Source: Planctomycetota bacterium (lineage in GTDB: Bacteria > Planctomycetota > Phycisphaerae > WQYP01). From it: DNA of 26,506 nt. The stretch is from positions 1 through 26,506 of the forward strand of contig JAMDCX010000063.1 of the NCBI GenBank assembly GCA_023489375.1, read 5' to 3'. Positions 14,732 through 22,543 of the stretch are shown one piece after another. How positions within the stretch are numbered: position 1 is the stretch's first letter; each line of letters begins with the position of its first letter. The notes under the pieces were generated by a model that was not told the origin of the DNA, did not search any database, and saw only the letters and a list, made by a program, of their open reading frames with translations. The position numbers and the translations under genes were made by a program.

Positions 14732-15547
14732 ATGTTAATCGGACGCGACCTTATCAACGATATTGATCAATTCACACCGGCCAAACATGAACTGGGTATC
14801 TGGTGGCTGGGACAGCATAGCTTCGTTGTGAAGATTGCGGATAAGATCATTTATCTGGATCCATTCTTAAGCGCAGTGGAGGGGCGATTGGTACCGCCGC
14901 TGCTGGAGGCCGCGCTTATTCGCCACGCAGATGTTATTTGCGGTTCCCATGATCATGCCGATCATATTGATCGTTCCGTTTGGCCGGCCATGGCGAAAGC
15001 TTCTCCGCAGGCAAAATTTATCGTGCCCGATGTATTGCGGGCGGGCCTGGCACGGGATCTGGACATGGCTCCGGATCGTTTCGCAGGCTTGGACGACGGG
15101 CAGACGATCGAAGTGAATTCCATACGCATTAGCGCCATTGCCGCGGCCCATGAACTGCTGAATCCCGATCCGGCCAGCGGACAGTACCCCTGTTTGCAAT
15201 TTATTATTCAGGTTGGTAACTGGACCCTATATCACGCCGGCGATACCTGTATGTATGAAGGTATGATCACCAAATTGCGACGGTGGCGGCACGATGTCAT
15301 GTTTTTGCCGATCAATGGTCGCGACGCCAAACGCTACACCGCCGGGATTGTGGGAAACATGACCTATCAGGAAGCGGCCGATCTGGCGGGTGTTTTACAA
15401 CCGCGCTGGGTCATACCGGCGCACTATGAGATGTTCGCGGCCAACCGTGCCGATCCCCTTGATTTTGTCGCATACTGCCAAAGCCGATTTCCCACCCTCA
15501 AAACCCTCGTATGTCGACATGGAGAAAGATTGGTGTTAAGCCAATAA
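14732..15547 (+). CDS. MBL-fold metallo-hydrolase, UlaG-like
   Basis: The 271-residue metallo-beta-lactamase-fold protein shows His73-x-His75-x-Asp77-His78 (GSHDHADHID), YHAGDT with the bridging Asp, and VIPAHYEMF with a late His. The layout WWLG, then HxHxDH, then Y-H-x-G-D and V-I-P-x-H follows E. coli UlaG, the L-ascorbate-6-phosphate lactonase, though UlaG is longer (354). It could open a lactone or cyclic ester of the pathway's sugar acid. Generic UlaG-like proteins are common, so lactonase activity is inference from context. The ATG has GGAG eight bases upstream and follows the kinase by 20 bases. It probably ends the catabolic transcript. Confidence 0.82.
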   Translation: MLIGRDLINDIDQFTPAKHELGIWWLGQHSFVVKIADKIIYLDPFLSAVEGRLVPPLLEAALIRHADVICGSHDHADHIDRSVWPAMAKASPQAKFIVPDVLRAGLARDLDMAPDRFAGLDDGQTIEVNSIRISAIAAAHELLNPDPASGQYPCLQFIIQVGNWTLYHAGDTCMYEGMITKLRRWRHDVMFLPINGRDAKRYTAGIVGNMTYQEAADLAGVLQPRWVIPAHYEMFAANRADPLDFVAYCQSRFPTLKTLVCRHGERLVLSQ

Positions 15548-16062
15548 TGGCGTATGGATACCACGTTGTCGGCATAAACCGGCACATTAAGGTTAGATTC
15601 CTTGATATTTGGCATGGAAAAACATTATGAAAAAACGTATGTATTTTACGAAAATTCTCATTGTAATGGCCGGTCTGATGGTTCATACTGTTATCAGTGA
15701 CACCAATTAGGCGGCACCAAGTTCCGCCTGGTGGTTGTGATTATTACATGGTTCAAGTGCCTGCCGCGGGCACCGGTATTAGAGAAAGGAGGCGAATAAC
15801 GCGGAAGGGTTTTTCAGGCAAGTTGGTCAAGGAGGTCCGACTGGGATTTAATTCATGGAACTTCTCAACTGTTAATTTGTCAACCGTGTGGTTGGCGGGC
15901 AGTGGGAGAGCAAAGTTGGTTACTTATATAAGGAAATATGTTATGAGTAACAAATCCAATATCGTGATATCCGCCGCAGATGGTTGCGGCAAACCGTCGT
16001 CCATTCGGTCAATGGACAATTCACACCGCAACCATAAGGGAGCGGAGTATAAGGAGTCGTTT
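15548..16062. other. 515-base spacer with several Shine-Dalgarno-like sites
   Basis: No conventional gene is supported. The stretch holds the short frame at 15627-15710, purine-rich sites AAAGGAGG near 15785 and AAGGAGG near 15829 without good starts, a small hairpin CAACC-N4-GGTTG (15881-15894), and an ATG at 15943 with AAGGA eight bases upstream that is in frame with the PEP-CTERM gene. The last would add 40 residues before the signal peptide. Confidence 0.4.
15627..15710 (+). CDS. Possible 27-residue signal-peptide-like small protein or gene remnant
   Basis: The frame encodes MKKRMYFTKILIVMAGL, then MVHTVISDTN and a TAG. It has a basic N-terminus and a hydrophobic core like a signal peptide or a tiny membrane protein, but no mature part. 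No strong ribosome binding site precedes it. It could be the surviving 5' end of a secreted-protein gene. Its first 45 bases resemble those at 6656. Confidence 0.25.
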   Translation: MKKRMYFTKILIVMAGLMVHTVISDTN

Positions 16063-16866
16063 ATGTTTTCCAAGTTTTTATCAAATTCTCACGGTTCCTC
16101 GATGGCCGCCAAGGTGGCCATCGCTGGCTCGGCACTGGTGGTGTTTGCTACAGCATCGGCGGCGAGCTTTGGTTCCGTGATCACTTGGGGTACCGCCACC
16201 AATATCTCCGGCCCCTCCGATGTAAGCACGGTCGGAAGCCTTGTCATCGCCGATGCGTTCGGTTGCCCCACGCAAACAGAAATAGTCAATGGTGTCACCT
16301 TCAACGCCTTCACCGCCGATAACGGCCAGCCAGTCGCTGTGCAGGGGAATGTTACCATCTCCACACCAGTGTCTGGCGACACCATGGGGTATAATCTTAA
16401 TATCGGTGGTGGTACAAACTTCGGCGCATCATACAATGGAATCCTTGATCAAGCAGCTACCCTTGTTGGTACCGGCTCGGATCCGATGGACTTGGCCGTT
16501 ACAGGCCTTGCTTCAGGTCAGCTATATCAGATCGAGATATGGGTCGCTGATTACCGCGTTGGCGGGAGCAACAACCGGTCCGAAACGTTGAGCGGTAGCA
16601 CCAGCGATTCGGCCACCATTGAGTACTTGGGGGGGAATGGTACCGGGACATCAGGGGGGCAGTTCATTACCGGAACATTCGTTGCGGACAACTCTGGTAC
16701 CCAGACTATTTCGATGACCCCCGCGCCCGTGACCGGTGGGGGGTACGGAATGGATGCTCAGATCAATGCTTTTCAGTTGCGGACCGTGCCCGAACCCGCC
16801 ACGCTGGGTCTGGTGGCAGTTGGCGGATTAGGCTTGCTGTTGCTGAAACGCCGGAAGGCGGTTTGA
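16063..16866 (+). CDS. PEP-CTERM sorting-domain surface protein
   Basis: The 267-residue exported protein starts with a signal peptide (hydrophobic core VAIAGSALVVFATASAAS), continues with a Gly/Thr/Ser-rich beta-sandwich-like body, and ends with a PEP-CTERM signal: VPEPATLGLVAVGG, a hydrophobic helix and the basic tail KRRKAV. Exosortase processes such proteins, which end up at the cell surface or in exopolysaccharide. The opening TWGTATNISGPSDVST recurs in many planctomycete PEP-CTERM proteins. The ATG at 16063 has AAGGAG six bases upstream; an ATG at 15943 is a possible longer start. No exosortase gene is in the window. Confidence 0.88.
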   Translation: MFSKFLSNSHGSSMAAKVAIAGSALVVFATASAASFGSVITWGTATNISGPSDVSTVGSLVIADAFGCPTQTEIVNGVTFNAFTADNGQPVAVQGNVTISTPVSGDTMGYNLNIGGGTNFGASYNGILDQAATLVGTGSDPMDLAVTGLASGQLYQIEIWVADYRVGGSNNRSETLSGSTSDSATIEYLGGNGTGTSGGQFITGTFVADNSGTQTISMTPAPVTGGGYGMDAQINAFQLRTVPEPATLGLVAVGGLGLLLLKRRKAV

Positions 16867-16909
16867 CGCGGCGGGCAATGATGCATACGGTGACGGCGGA
16901 ACGGAAATA

Positions 16910-16952
16910 GTCCCGGACACCACCGGTAGAACCGGTGGCTGAGTCTTGGGAC
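16910..16952 (+). other. Strong two-part hairpin in the 3' region of the PEP-CTERM gene
   Basis: CCACCGGT (16920-16927) and ACCGGTGG (16931-16938) pair perfectly around the triloop AGA. An outer GTCCC/GGGAC stem (16910-16914 and 16948-16952) encloses them. No T-run follows, so it may protect the 3' end of the mRNA or act with the terminator 100 bases further on. Confidence 0.5.
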
Positions 16953-17058
16953 GCAGTTATCCTCACCCGCCATGGGGTTGGTCGCAGATGCCTTGATGCT
17001 GGACTTTCTTGCTTGCATTGTTGCAGGCCGAGAAACCGCCGATAAATGGATGGCAACG

Positions 17059-17097
17059 GGAGGGCTGGAGAGATTAAAACTCCCGGCCCTCCTTTTT
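17059..17097 (+). terminator. Rho-independent terminator after the PEP-CTERM gene
   Basis: GGAGGGCTGG (17059-17068) pairs with the 3' arm (17083-17092) with one G-T pair. Two further pairs follow across a one-base bulge, the loop is about nine bases, and TTTTT (17093-17097) comes directly after. It separates the PEP-CTERM gene from the pseudopilin gene, which must therefore have its own promoter within about 50 bases or depend on read-through. Confidence 0.85.
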
Positions 17098-17147
17098 CCG
17101 ATTGAAAAATGAAAACTGCACACTCAACACCATGACAAGGAGTTTTT

Positions 17148-18107
17148 ATGAAACGTCGAAATGCTTTCACCCTCGTCGAATTATTGGTGGTGATTTCCAT
17201 CATCGCCATTCTCATCGCGCTGTTGTTGCCGGCGCTGGCGCGGGCCAGGCGATTGGCTCTGCGAATACAGGGGGCCTCCAACATACGGCAGATAGGCATT
17301 GCTCTGCACGAATACGCCGATGAATACAGAGGGCAATACCCGCTGGCCAACGATTGGAATTTCCCGTTTGGAGATCAGATTTATGCCGGCGGGCCGCATG
17401 GCACCACGTACCCGATAGCGGGTCTGGCCTTGCTTTACTATGATTCTTTTGGTGTGGAAAGTGGAACTATGCCGTCTGGTGGATCAGGTGGAATTATGAT
17501 TCCGTCAACCGCAAGGCCCGGCATCCTGAGCCCGACGGCAACTGGTTTAAGCCTTTTATTCTGTCCGGACACCGAGAGCGGCGTTGCGCAGGAATCGCAG
17601 ATCGGGCCGCAAGTCAATCCCGAGGGAGGTGTATGCAATTATGACAAGCAAGGACTCCTCACAACATGGTGGTTATCCTTGGGCTTATGCTATTGGATTG
17701 ATCGTGGTAGTGATTATAAAGCCGCTTACGATGCACCCGCTGTAGCGGGCTACTATCCAGGGATGACAGTAACCGGTAACATGCAGTCCGGCAATTTGAG
17801 TAATGACTGGTTTTTTTTAAACGCCGATCCCGGCCACGAGCCGGCTTTAAACCCGCAATCCAACCCCGGAACACTATTGGTAACGGATAACGCCATGTTT
17901 CAGGATGCCGGTGCTACGACCGGTAAGTCTGGATGGCCTGCGGCGGCGGATCCCTACTATGCGGATTCCAACTATGTAGACGGCTCACTGGGTAATTATT
18001 TACCCGCCGGATCGCATGAAATGTACAATGATGGGTCTGTGCGGTGGGTGCCGATGTCCAATATCAAGGCACGCTTTTACGGCAGTGGAATCTATCTGGG
18101 CTGGTAA
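17148..18107 (+). CDS. Type II pseudopilin-like protein with prepilin N-terminus
   Basis: The 319-residue protein starts MKRRNAFTLVELLVVISII, the N-terminal methylation/cleavage motif read by prepilin peptidase, with mature Phe1 and Glu5. The -1 residue is Ala rather than the usual Gly. A 20-residue hydrophobic helix follows, then SNIRQIGIALHEYADEY, the post-helix block of the large planctomycete and lentisphaerote pseudopilin families, and a long globular domain ending in NDGSVRWVPMSNI. The ATG has AAGGAG six bases upstream. These proteins are thought to be minor pseudopilins or surface proteins, often placed beside glycan-degrading enzymes, as here. The next gene starts 40 bases downstream. 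Confidence 0.9.
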   Translation: MKRRNAFTLVELLVVISIIAILIALLLPALARARRLALRIQGASNIRQIGIALHEYADEYRGQYPLANDWNFPFGDQIYAGGPHGTTYPIAGLALLYYDSFGVESGTMPSGGSGGIMIPSTARPGILSPTATGLSLLFCPDTESGVAQESQIGPQVNPEGGVCNYDKQGLLTTWWLSLGLCYWIDRGSDYKAAYDAPAVAGYYPGMTVTGNMQSGNLSNDWFFLNADPGHEPALNPQSNPGTLLVTDNAMFQDAGATTGKSGWPAAADPYYADSNYVDGSLGNYLPAGSHEMYNDGSVRWVPMSNIKARFYGSGIYLGW

Positions 18108-18147
18108 AGTGTGGCGTTTTTCATTTATGGTCAAAAGGAGTTATGTA

Positions 18148-19521
18148 GTGACTGAATTTTCCAGACGCAAGTGGTTGGCCTTGGCCGGAATGACTGGGGT
18201 GGCGATGGCGGGACGCGGTGCCATGGGGGCGGTAACACAAATTCATAGTGGTGGCGGATATGCTGCAAATCCGTTCGCCCGTAGTGTGCTGAAGTTCGGT
18301 GCACGGGGTGACGCGAGGAAGGATAATACGGCGGCGTTTCAGAAAGCGTTGGATGCCGCACATTCCGCTGGCGGCGGCATTGTCCATGTGCCAGTGGGGC
18401 GATATCTATTTAAGGGCCATTTGACCATGCCATCCAATACTTCGCTGGAGGGCGTGTTCCTGGCCCCGCCCTGTATTGCCAATACGGCAAGCGGATCGAT
18501 GTTGCTGTCCACCGAGGGGCGAGGCAGAGCGGACGGACCGCCATTCATTGGCGTCAACGGCTGGAACTGCACCATCCGCGGCTTGGGAATCTACTATCCG
18601 GATCAAGACCCCAATGCGACGGAGCCGGTGCCGTATCCGTGGGCCATTGGGCGGATCACGGAATCGCAGGTTGTTGAGGATATGTCGGTTATTGATGTCG
18701 CATTGACCAATCCATATCAGGGGATCAATCTTGCGGGAGCTCCGCGGCATTACATTGCCCGGGTGTACGGACATCCCATTAAAACAGGTTTAATCGCGGA
18801 TCACATTGAGGATATTGGCCGTATTGAAAACATTCATTTCTGGCCCTTTTGGCCCTGCACGGGAGGGTCTCCTGTGTGCAACTGGATTCAGGCGCATGGC
18901 ACATCCTTTATCTTCGGGCGATCAGATTGGCAGTATGTATTCAACACTTTTTCGTGGGGTTATCGCATCGGCTATCAGTTTATAAAGACGCCCAGCGGTA
19001 CCTGCAACGGGAATTTTCTGGGCATTGGTGCCGACTCAACCTTTGAAGCTCTTCGCGTTGACGCGGCGCAACCCGCCAGCGGCCTGTTGATCACCAACGG
19101 TGAATTCGTCGGTATGATGGGCGCTGAATCGCAAGGTTTCGTCATCGGCTCGAAAAACACAGCCCAAGTCAGCATGAATAACTGCGCTTTCTGGGGGCCA
19201 TCCAACCGCATCGGTACCATCCAAGGAACCGGGCCGGTCAGCATGATTGGCTGTAATTTTCAGGCATGGGATAAACGTGGGCGCGGCGAGCCAGCGATTC
19301 TGTGCGATGGTGCTCCGACCAACATCATGGGTTGCCAGTTTCTGGCTCCCGGGAGGAAAAAGGCGGTACGTATCACGAAAGGTTGTGCCGGGGCCGTTAT
19401 TACGGGTAATACCAGTATGGGCAGCGCGTTTACCGTGGATCGCCCGTCTGGATTGCCGCGAACACGGTTCCAAATTCACTCCAATATCGCGTGCCCATCG
19501 CAATGGCGCGATGCTTTCTAA
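18148..19521 (+). CDS. Tat-exported parallel beta-helix protein (pectate lyase superfamily-like)
   Basis: The 457-residue protein begins with a twin-arginine signal (FSRRKWLALAG, then an Ala/Gly/Met-rich stretch). It continues SVLKFGARGDARKDNTAAFQKAL and GGGIVHVPVGRYLFKG, the start of the Pectate_lyase_3/GH28-type beta-helix domain, with helix turns such as VSMIGCNFQAW and AVITGNTSMGS later. It probably binds or cleaves an extracellular polysaccharide; the catalytic residues could not be identified, so lyase, hydrolase or epimerase remain open. The GTG at 18148 has AAGGAG seven bases upstream; an ATG at 18127 lies before that site and is less likely. It lies 40 bases after the pseudopilin gene. 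Confidence 0.8.
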   Translation: MTEFSRRKWLALAGMTGVAMAGRGAMGAVTQIHSGGGYAANPFARSVLKFGARGDARKDNTAAFQKALDAAHSAGGGIVHVPVGRYLFKGHLTMPSNTSLEGVFLAPPCIANTASGSMLLSTEGRGRADGPPFIGVNGWNCTIRGLGIYYPDQDPNATEPVPYPWAIGRITESQVVEDMSVIDVALTNPYQGINLAGAPRHYIARVYGHPIKTGLIADHIEDIGRIENIHFWPFWPCTGGSPVCNWIQAHGTSFIFGRSDWQYVFNTFSWGYRIGYQFIKTPSGTCNGNFLGIGADSTFEALRVDAAQPASGLLITNGEFVGMMGAESQGFVIGSKNTAQVSMNNCAFWGPSNRIGTIQGTGPVSMIGCNFQAWDKRGRGEPAILCDGAPTNIMGCQFLAPGRKKAVRITKGCAGAVITGNTSMGSAFTVDRPSGLPRTRFQIHSNIACPSQWRDAF

Positions 19522-19601
19522 TCGTTGGCGGCCTTTGGCGGGGCAGGCTAGCGGCTATACATTATAATTTTCTTGCTTTTCGGCATGGCTAAGGAGTTAT
19601 T

Positions 19602-22139
19602 GTGAGTACGCTTATTTCGGACGGTCTTCAGCGGCGCGATTTTCTCAAGGCATTCATGGCTGCGGCGGGGATGGCTGCGGTCGGTTCACTGACGGCGGGT
19701 TGTGCCACTGAGAACGGTATCCAAGCCGACAACAATTCCATGGAATTGACAGGCAGCGCCACTGCGTCAGCATCATCTGGCCGGTTCGCGGGTCTAGTGC
19801 GTCCGATCATCGGCACCGGTTGGCATGGGCATACGTTTCCCGGAGCGACGATGCCCTTTGGGCTGGTGCAGCTTAGCCCCGATACGGTGGGGCCGCCGGA
19901 ACCGAAGTGGAACGGGTGGGACATGTATGATTGGGATCATTATTGCGGCGGTTATCATTATCCGGACAATACGATCCTTGGGTTCAGCCACACTCACATT
20001 TCAGGAACCGGCGCACAGGAATTGGGCGATGTATTGGTGATGCCCGTGGTGGATGGGCGGAATTGGGGATGGAATTCCGGCGCTCCGGGAAAAGAACATG
20101 AAGCGCAAATCGAAGCATTAGGCTCGGATACCGGTTGGGTTTCCAGAGACAAGGACACCGGCTATTCATCCCGTTTTTCACATCAGCAGGAAATAGTCCG
20201 GGCCGGTTATTACAGCGTATATCTGCAAACGCCACGGGTGAAAGCGGAAGTAACGGCCACGCCCCGTAGCGGCATGCACCGTTATACCTATCCGGCGTTG
20301 CCGATGGAGAAGCGTCGCGGGATAATGTTGGATCTGGTGCATGGGTTAGGCAACGCCCCGTATCACGCCGAGTTAACGATTGAAAGTCCCACCCGAATCA
20401 GCGGCAAACGTTATAGCCACGGTTGGGCTAAGAATCGGCAGGCTTATTTTGTCATGGAATTCAGCGCTCCGATTCAGTCGTATGATGTGCTGGTGGATGG
20501 CCATGTTACCAGCCACATTTCTCCCCGGCCAAAACACTTTTCCGCCACGCGGATTAAGGCAATTTTTCAATGGGATCATGCGGCGGTAAACCCCGATCAA
20601 CCACTGTTGCTACGGGTGGGTATTTCCGGCACGGGTATTGAAGGCGCGGCTAAAAATCTCGCCACGGAGATTCCGCACTGGGATTTTGATGCCCTTGAAC
20701 AACAGACGCAACAGGTATGGAATGAGGCGTTGGGCGTGCTGGAGGCTGATTTGCCCACTACGGAATTGGCCCAGACATTCTACTCCAGCGCCTATCATGC
20801 CATGATGGGCCCCACCACTTTTAATGATGTGGATGGCACCTTCCGTGGTGAAGATTTTAAAAACCATCGCAACCCCGGTTTTACCAATTACACGACGATT
20901 TCGATCTGGGATATTTACCGCGGTGAATTTCCGTTTATCATGCTGACTCAGCCGCATCGCACCAATGATATCATTAATACCTTGCTGGCGGATTATCGCC
21001 AGTTCAACGAGCACACACTGCCGATTTGGCCGTTATGGGCCAATGAAACTTGGTCCATGACCGGGTTTAACGCAGTCGCCATGATTCTTGGCGCGTATAC
21101 CCGCGGCTTCCGGGGATATGATGTCGAAGCGGTTTATGCTGCCATGCGGGATACCGCGTTGGTCGGAGCTAATTATAATGGCAACAAAGAACTGCAAGCG
21201 GAATTCAGTCGGTGCGGCTACGTGATTTCCGGTCCCGCCACATCACGCGAGATGAGAAGCGTTCCGGGCAAAGAATCGGTGTCGTGCACGCTGGATTTTG
21301 CCTACGACTATTGGTGTGTGGGGGCTATGGCCCAATTGTTGGGCAAACATGATGACGCGGCGAAGTTTTATAAACTGGGGCAGAATTATAAAAATCTATT
21401 TGATCCCAAGACCGGCTTTATGCGAGGCAAATTGGCGAACGGTCAATGGCGCGAACCTTTCCGCCCGGATCAGAATGAATGGTACGATTATACCGAGTCT
21501 GATGCTTGGCAGACGACATTTAACGTCGTACAGGATGTGCAAGGATTGATTGATTTATATGGTGGTGATAAGCCATTTATCGCCAAGATCGACGCCTTCT
21601 TCGCTGCTCGCTCAAAAGTCTATAACTATGATCCTGACATTACCGGCATGGTGGGTCAGGATGCCCAGGGCAATGAACCCAGCAACCACATTCCCTATCT
21701 GTATCCGTTTGCCGGTGCGGCCTGGAAAACCCAGTATTGGATACGTAAGGTGCTGGGGCTTTACAACAACACGCCCAATGGCATTCCGGGCAATGATGAT
21801 ATTGGCCAAATCTCCAGTTGTTTTACGATGGGGGCGTTGGGGTTCTATCCGGTCAATGCCGCCACCGGCGTGTATGTGATCGGCAGCCCGCTGGTGAACC
21901 GCGCTAAAATAAATAATCCGGCCACGGGCACAACTTTCAGTATCATCGCCGATAACAATTCGCCTGAGAACTGCTATATTCAAAGCGCCAAACTTAATGG
22001 CAAGGAATTAACGCGCTCGTGGTTTACCCATGGCGATATTGTCGCCGGCGGCGAATTGTATTTCCGCATGGGCCATAAGCCCAATAAGGATTGGGCCGCA
22101 GCCAAGGCGGATCGCCCACCTTCCGGCCTGGTGCGGTGA
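19602..22139 (+). CDS. GH92-family alpha-mannosidase-like lipoprotein
   Basis: The 845-residue protein is a GH92 member; the family cleaves alpha-1,2/1,3/1,4/1,6-mannosides with calcium. Family marks are RPIIGTGWHGHTFPGATMPFG, GFSHTHISGTG, and GNDDIGQISSCFTMGALGF, whose Asp732/Asp733 region holds the catalytic base. Glu632 in YTESDAWQTTF is the likely general acid. The N-terminus carries a Tat-like RRDFLKAF motif and a lipobox LTAG-Cys34, so the enzyme is probably an exported lipoprotein. The GTG start has AAGGAG five bases upstream, 80 bases after the beta-helix gene. It would release mannose from external mannan or N-glycans. Confidence 0.93.
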   Translation: MSTLISDGLQRRDFLKAFMAAAGMAAVGSLTAGCATENGIQADNNSMELTGSATASASSGRFAGLVRPIIGTGWHGHTFPGATMPFGLVQLSPDTVGPPEPKWNGWDMYDWDHYCGGYHYPDNTILGFSHTHISGTGAQELGDVLVMPVVDGRNWGWNSGAPGKEHEAQIEALGSDTGWVSRDKDTGYSSRFSHQQEIVRAGYYSVYLQTPRVKAEVTATPRSGMHRYTYPALPMEKRRGIMLDLVHGLGNAPYHAELTIESPTRISGKRYSHGWAKNRQAYFVMEFSAPIQSYDVLVDGHVTSHISPRPKHFSATRIKAIFQWDHAAVNPDQPLLLRVGISGTGIEGAAKNLATEIPHWDFDALEQQTQQVWNEALGVLEADLPTTELAQTFYSSAYHAMMGPTTFNDVDGTFRGEDFKNHRNPGFTNYTTISIWDIYRGEFPFIMLTQPHRTNDIINTLLADYRQFNEHTLPIWPLWANETWSMTGFNAVAMILGAYTRGFRGYDVEAVYAAMRDTALVGANYNGNKELQAEFSRCGYVISGPATSREMRSVPGKESVSCTLDFAYDYWCVGAMAQLLGKHDDAAKFYKLGQNYKNLFDPKTGFMRGKLANGQWREPFRPDQNEWYDYTESDAWQTTFNVVQDVQGLIDLYGGDKPFIAKIDAFFAARSKVYNYDPDITGMVGQDAQGNEPSNHIPYLYPFAGAAWKTQYWIRKVLGLYNNTPNGIPGNDDIGQISSCFTMGALGFYPVNAATGVYVIGSPLVNRAKINNPATGTTFSIIADNNSPENCYIQSAKLNGKELTRSWFTHGDIVAGGELYFRMGHKPNKDWAAAKADRPPSGLVR

Positions 22140-22353
22140 GCATCGAAACGCTCCAGTGAGCGTAACGGATTTGGAATGAATCGTATTTCAGCAATCGGAA
22201 GCGTATGTTTTTAGAAAGGATGCCTGTATAATAAGAAGTTTAACATTGTGGCGATGGATTGCGGTTGCCGGCGGCCTGCTGCGAATTCGCTTTGTCAATT
22301 CCGTAACAGCCATTACGGTTGATATTCATCGCTCATAATTGAAACATATTATT

Positions 22354-22382
22354 TTGAAGGCATGGATTCTATCTGGTATATC
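22354..22382 (+). promoter_or_regulatory. Candidate promoter for the (alpha/alpha)6 glycosidase gene
   Basis: TTGAAG (22354-22359) and TATATC (22377-22382) are 17 bases apart, and TGG before the -10 supplies an extended -10 TGn. The leader would be about 155 bases and include the palindrome at 22460-22478. Confidence 0.4.
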
Positions 22383-22459
22383 CTGTATACTGCGGTTGAG
22401 GAAACATTTGTCCATAAGGCCGCACGTCCGTGTTCCCAAGGCTTTGGCCATCGGAACAA

Positions 22460-22478
22460 CATGGACAGGATGTCCATG
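22460..22478. promoter_or_regulatory. Palindrome CATGGACA-N3-TGTCCATG
   Basis: Perfect 8-base inverted arms around GGA lie 65 bases before the glycosidase start, downstream of the candidate promoter. This could be an operator or an mRNA hairpin. No second copy was seen in the window. Confidence 0.45.
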
Positions 22479-22543
22479 CCACATGAGGGTTGTATCAATG
22501 CGGGCTGCGTGTAGTATATCATGGTAATATTTGGAGAAAACCT

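Larger units (their letters stand above)
22140..22543. other. 404-base regulatory spacer between two glycosidase genes
   Basis: No gene is supported. It contains a perfect hairpin ACGCTC-N4-GAGCGT (22148-22163) just after the GH92 stop, a TATAAT at 22227-22232, a better promoter candidate at 22354-22382 and a strong palindrome at 22460-22478. The length and content suggest that the next gene is transcribed separately. Confidence 0.5.

Noticed and set aside
16763..17350. Minus-strand open frame across the PEP-CTERM/pseudopilin junction
   Set aside because: It overlaps the ends of two well-supported genes and an intrinsic terminator, and has no recognisable domain.
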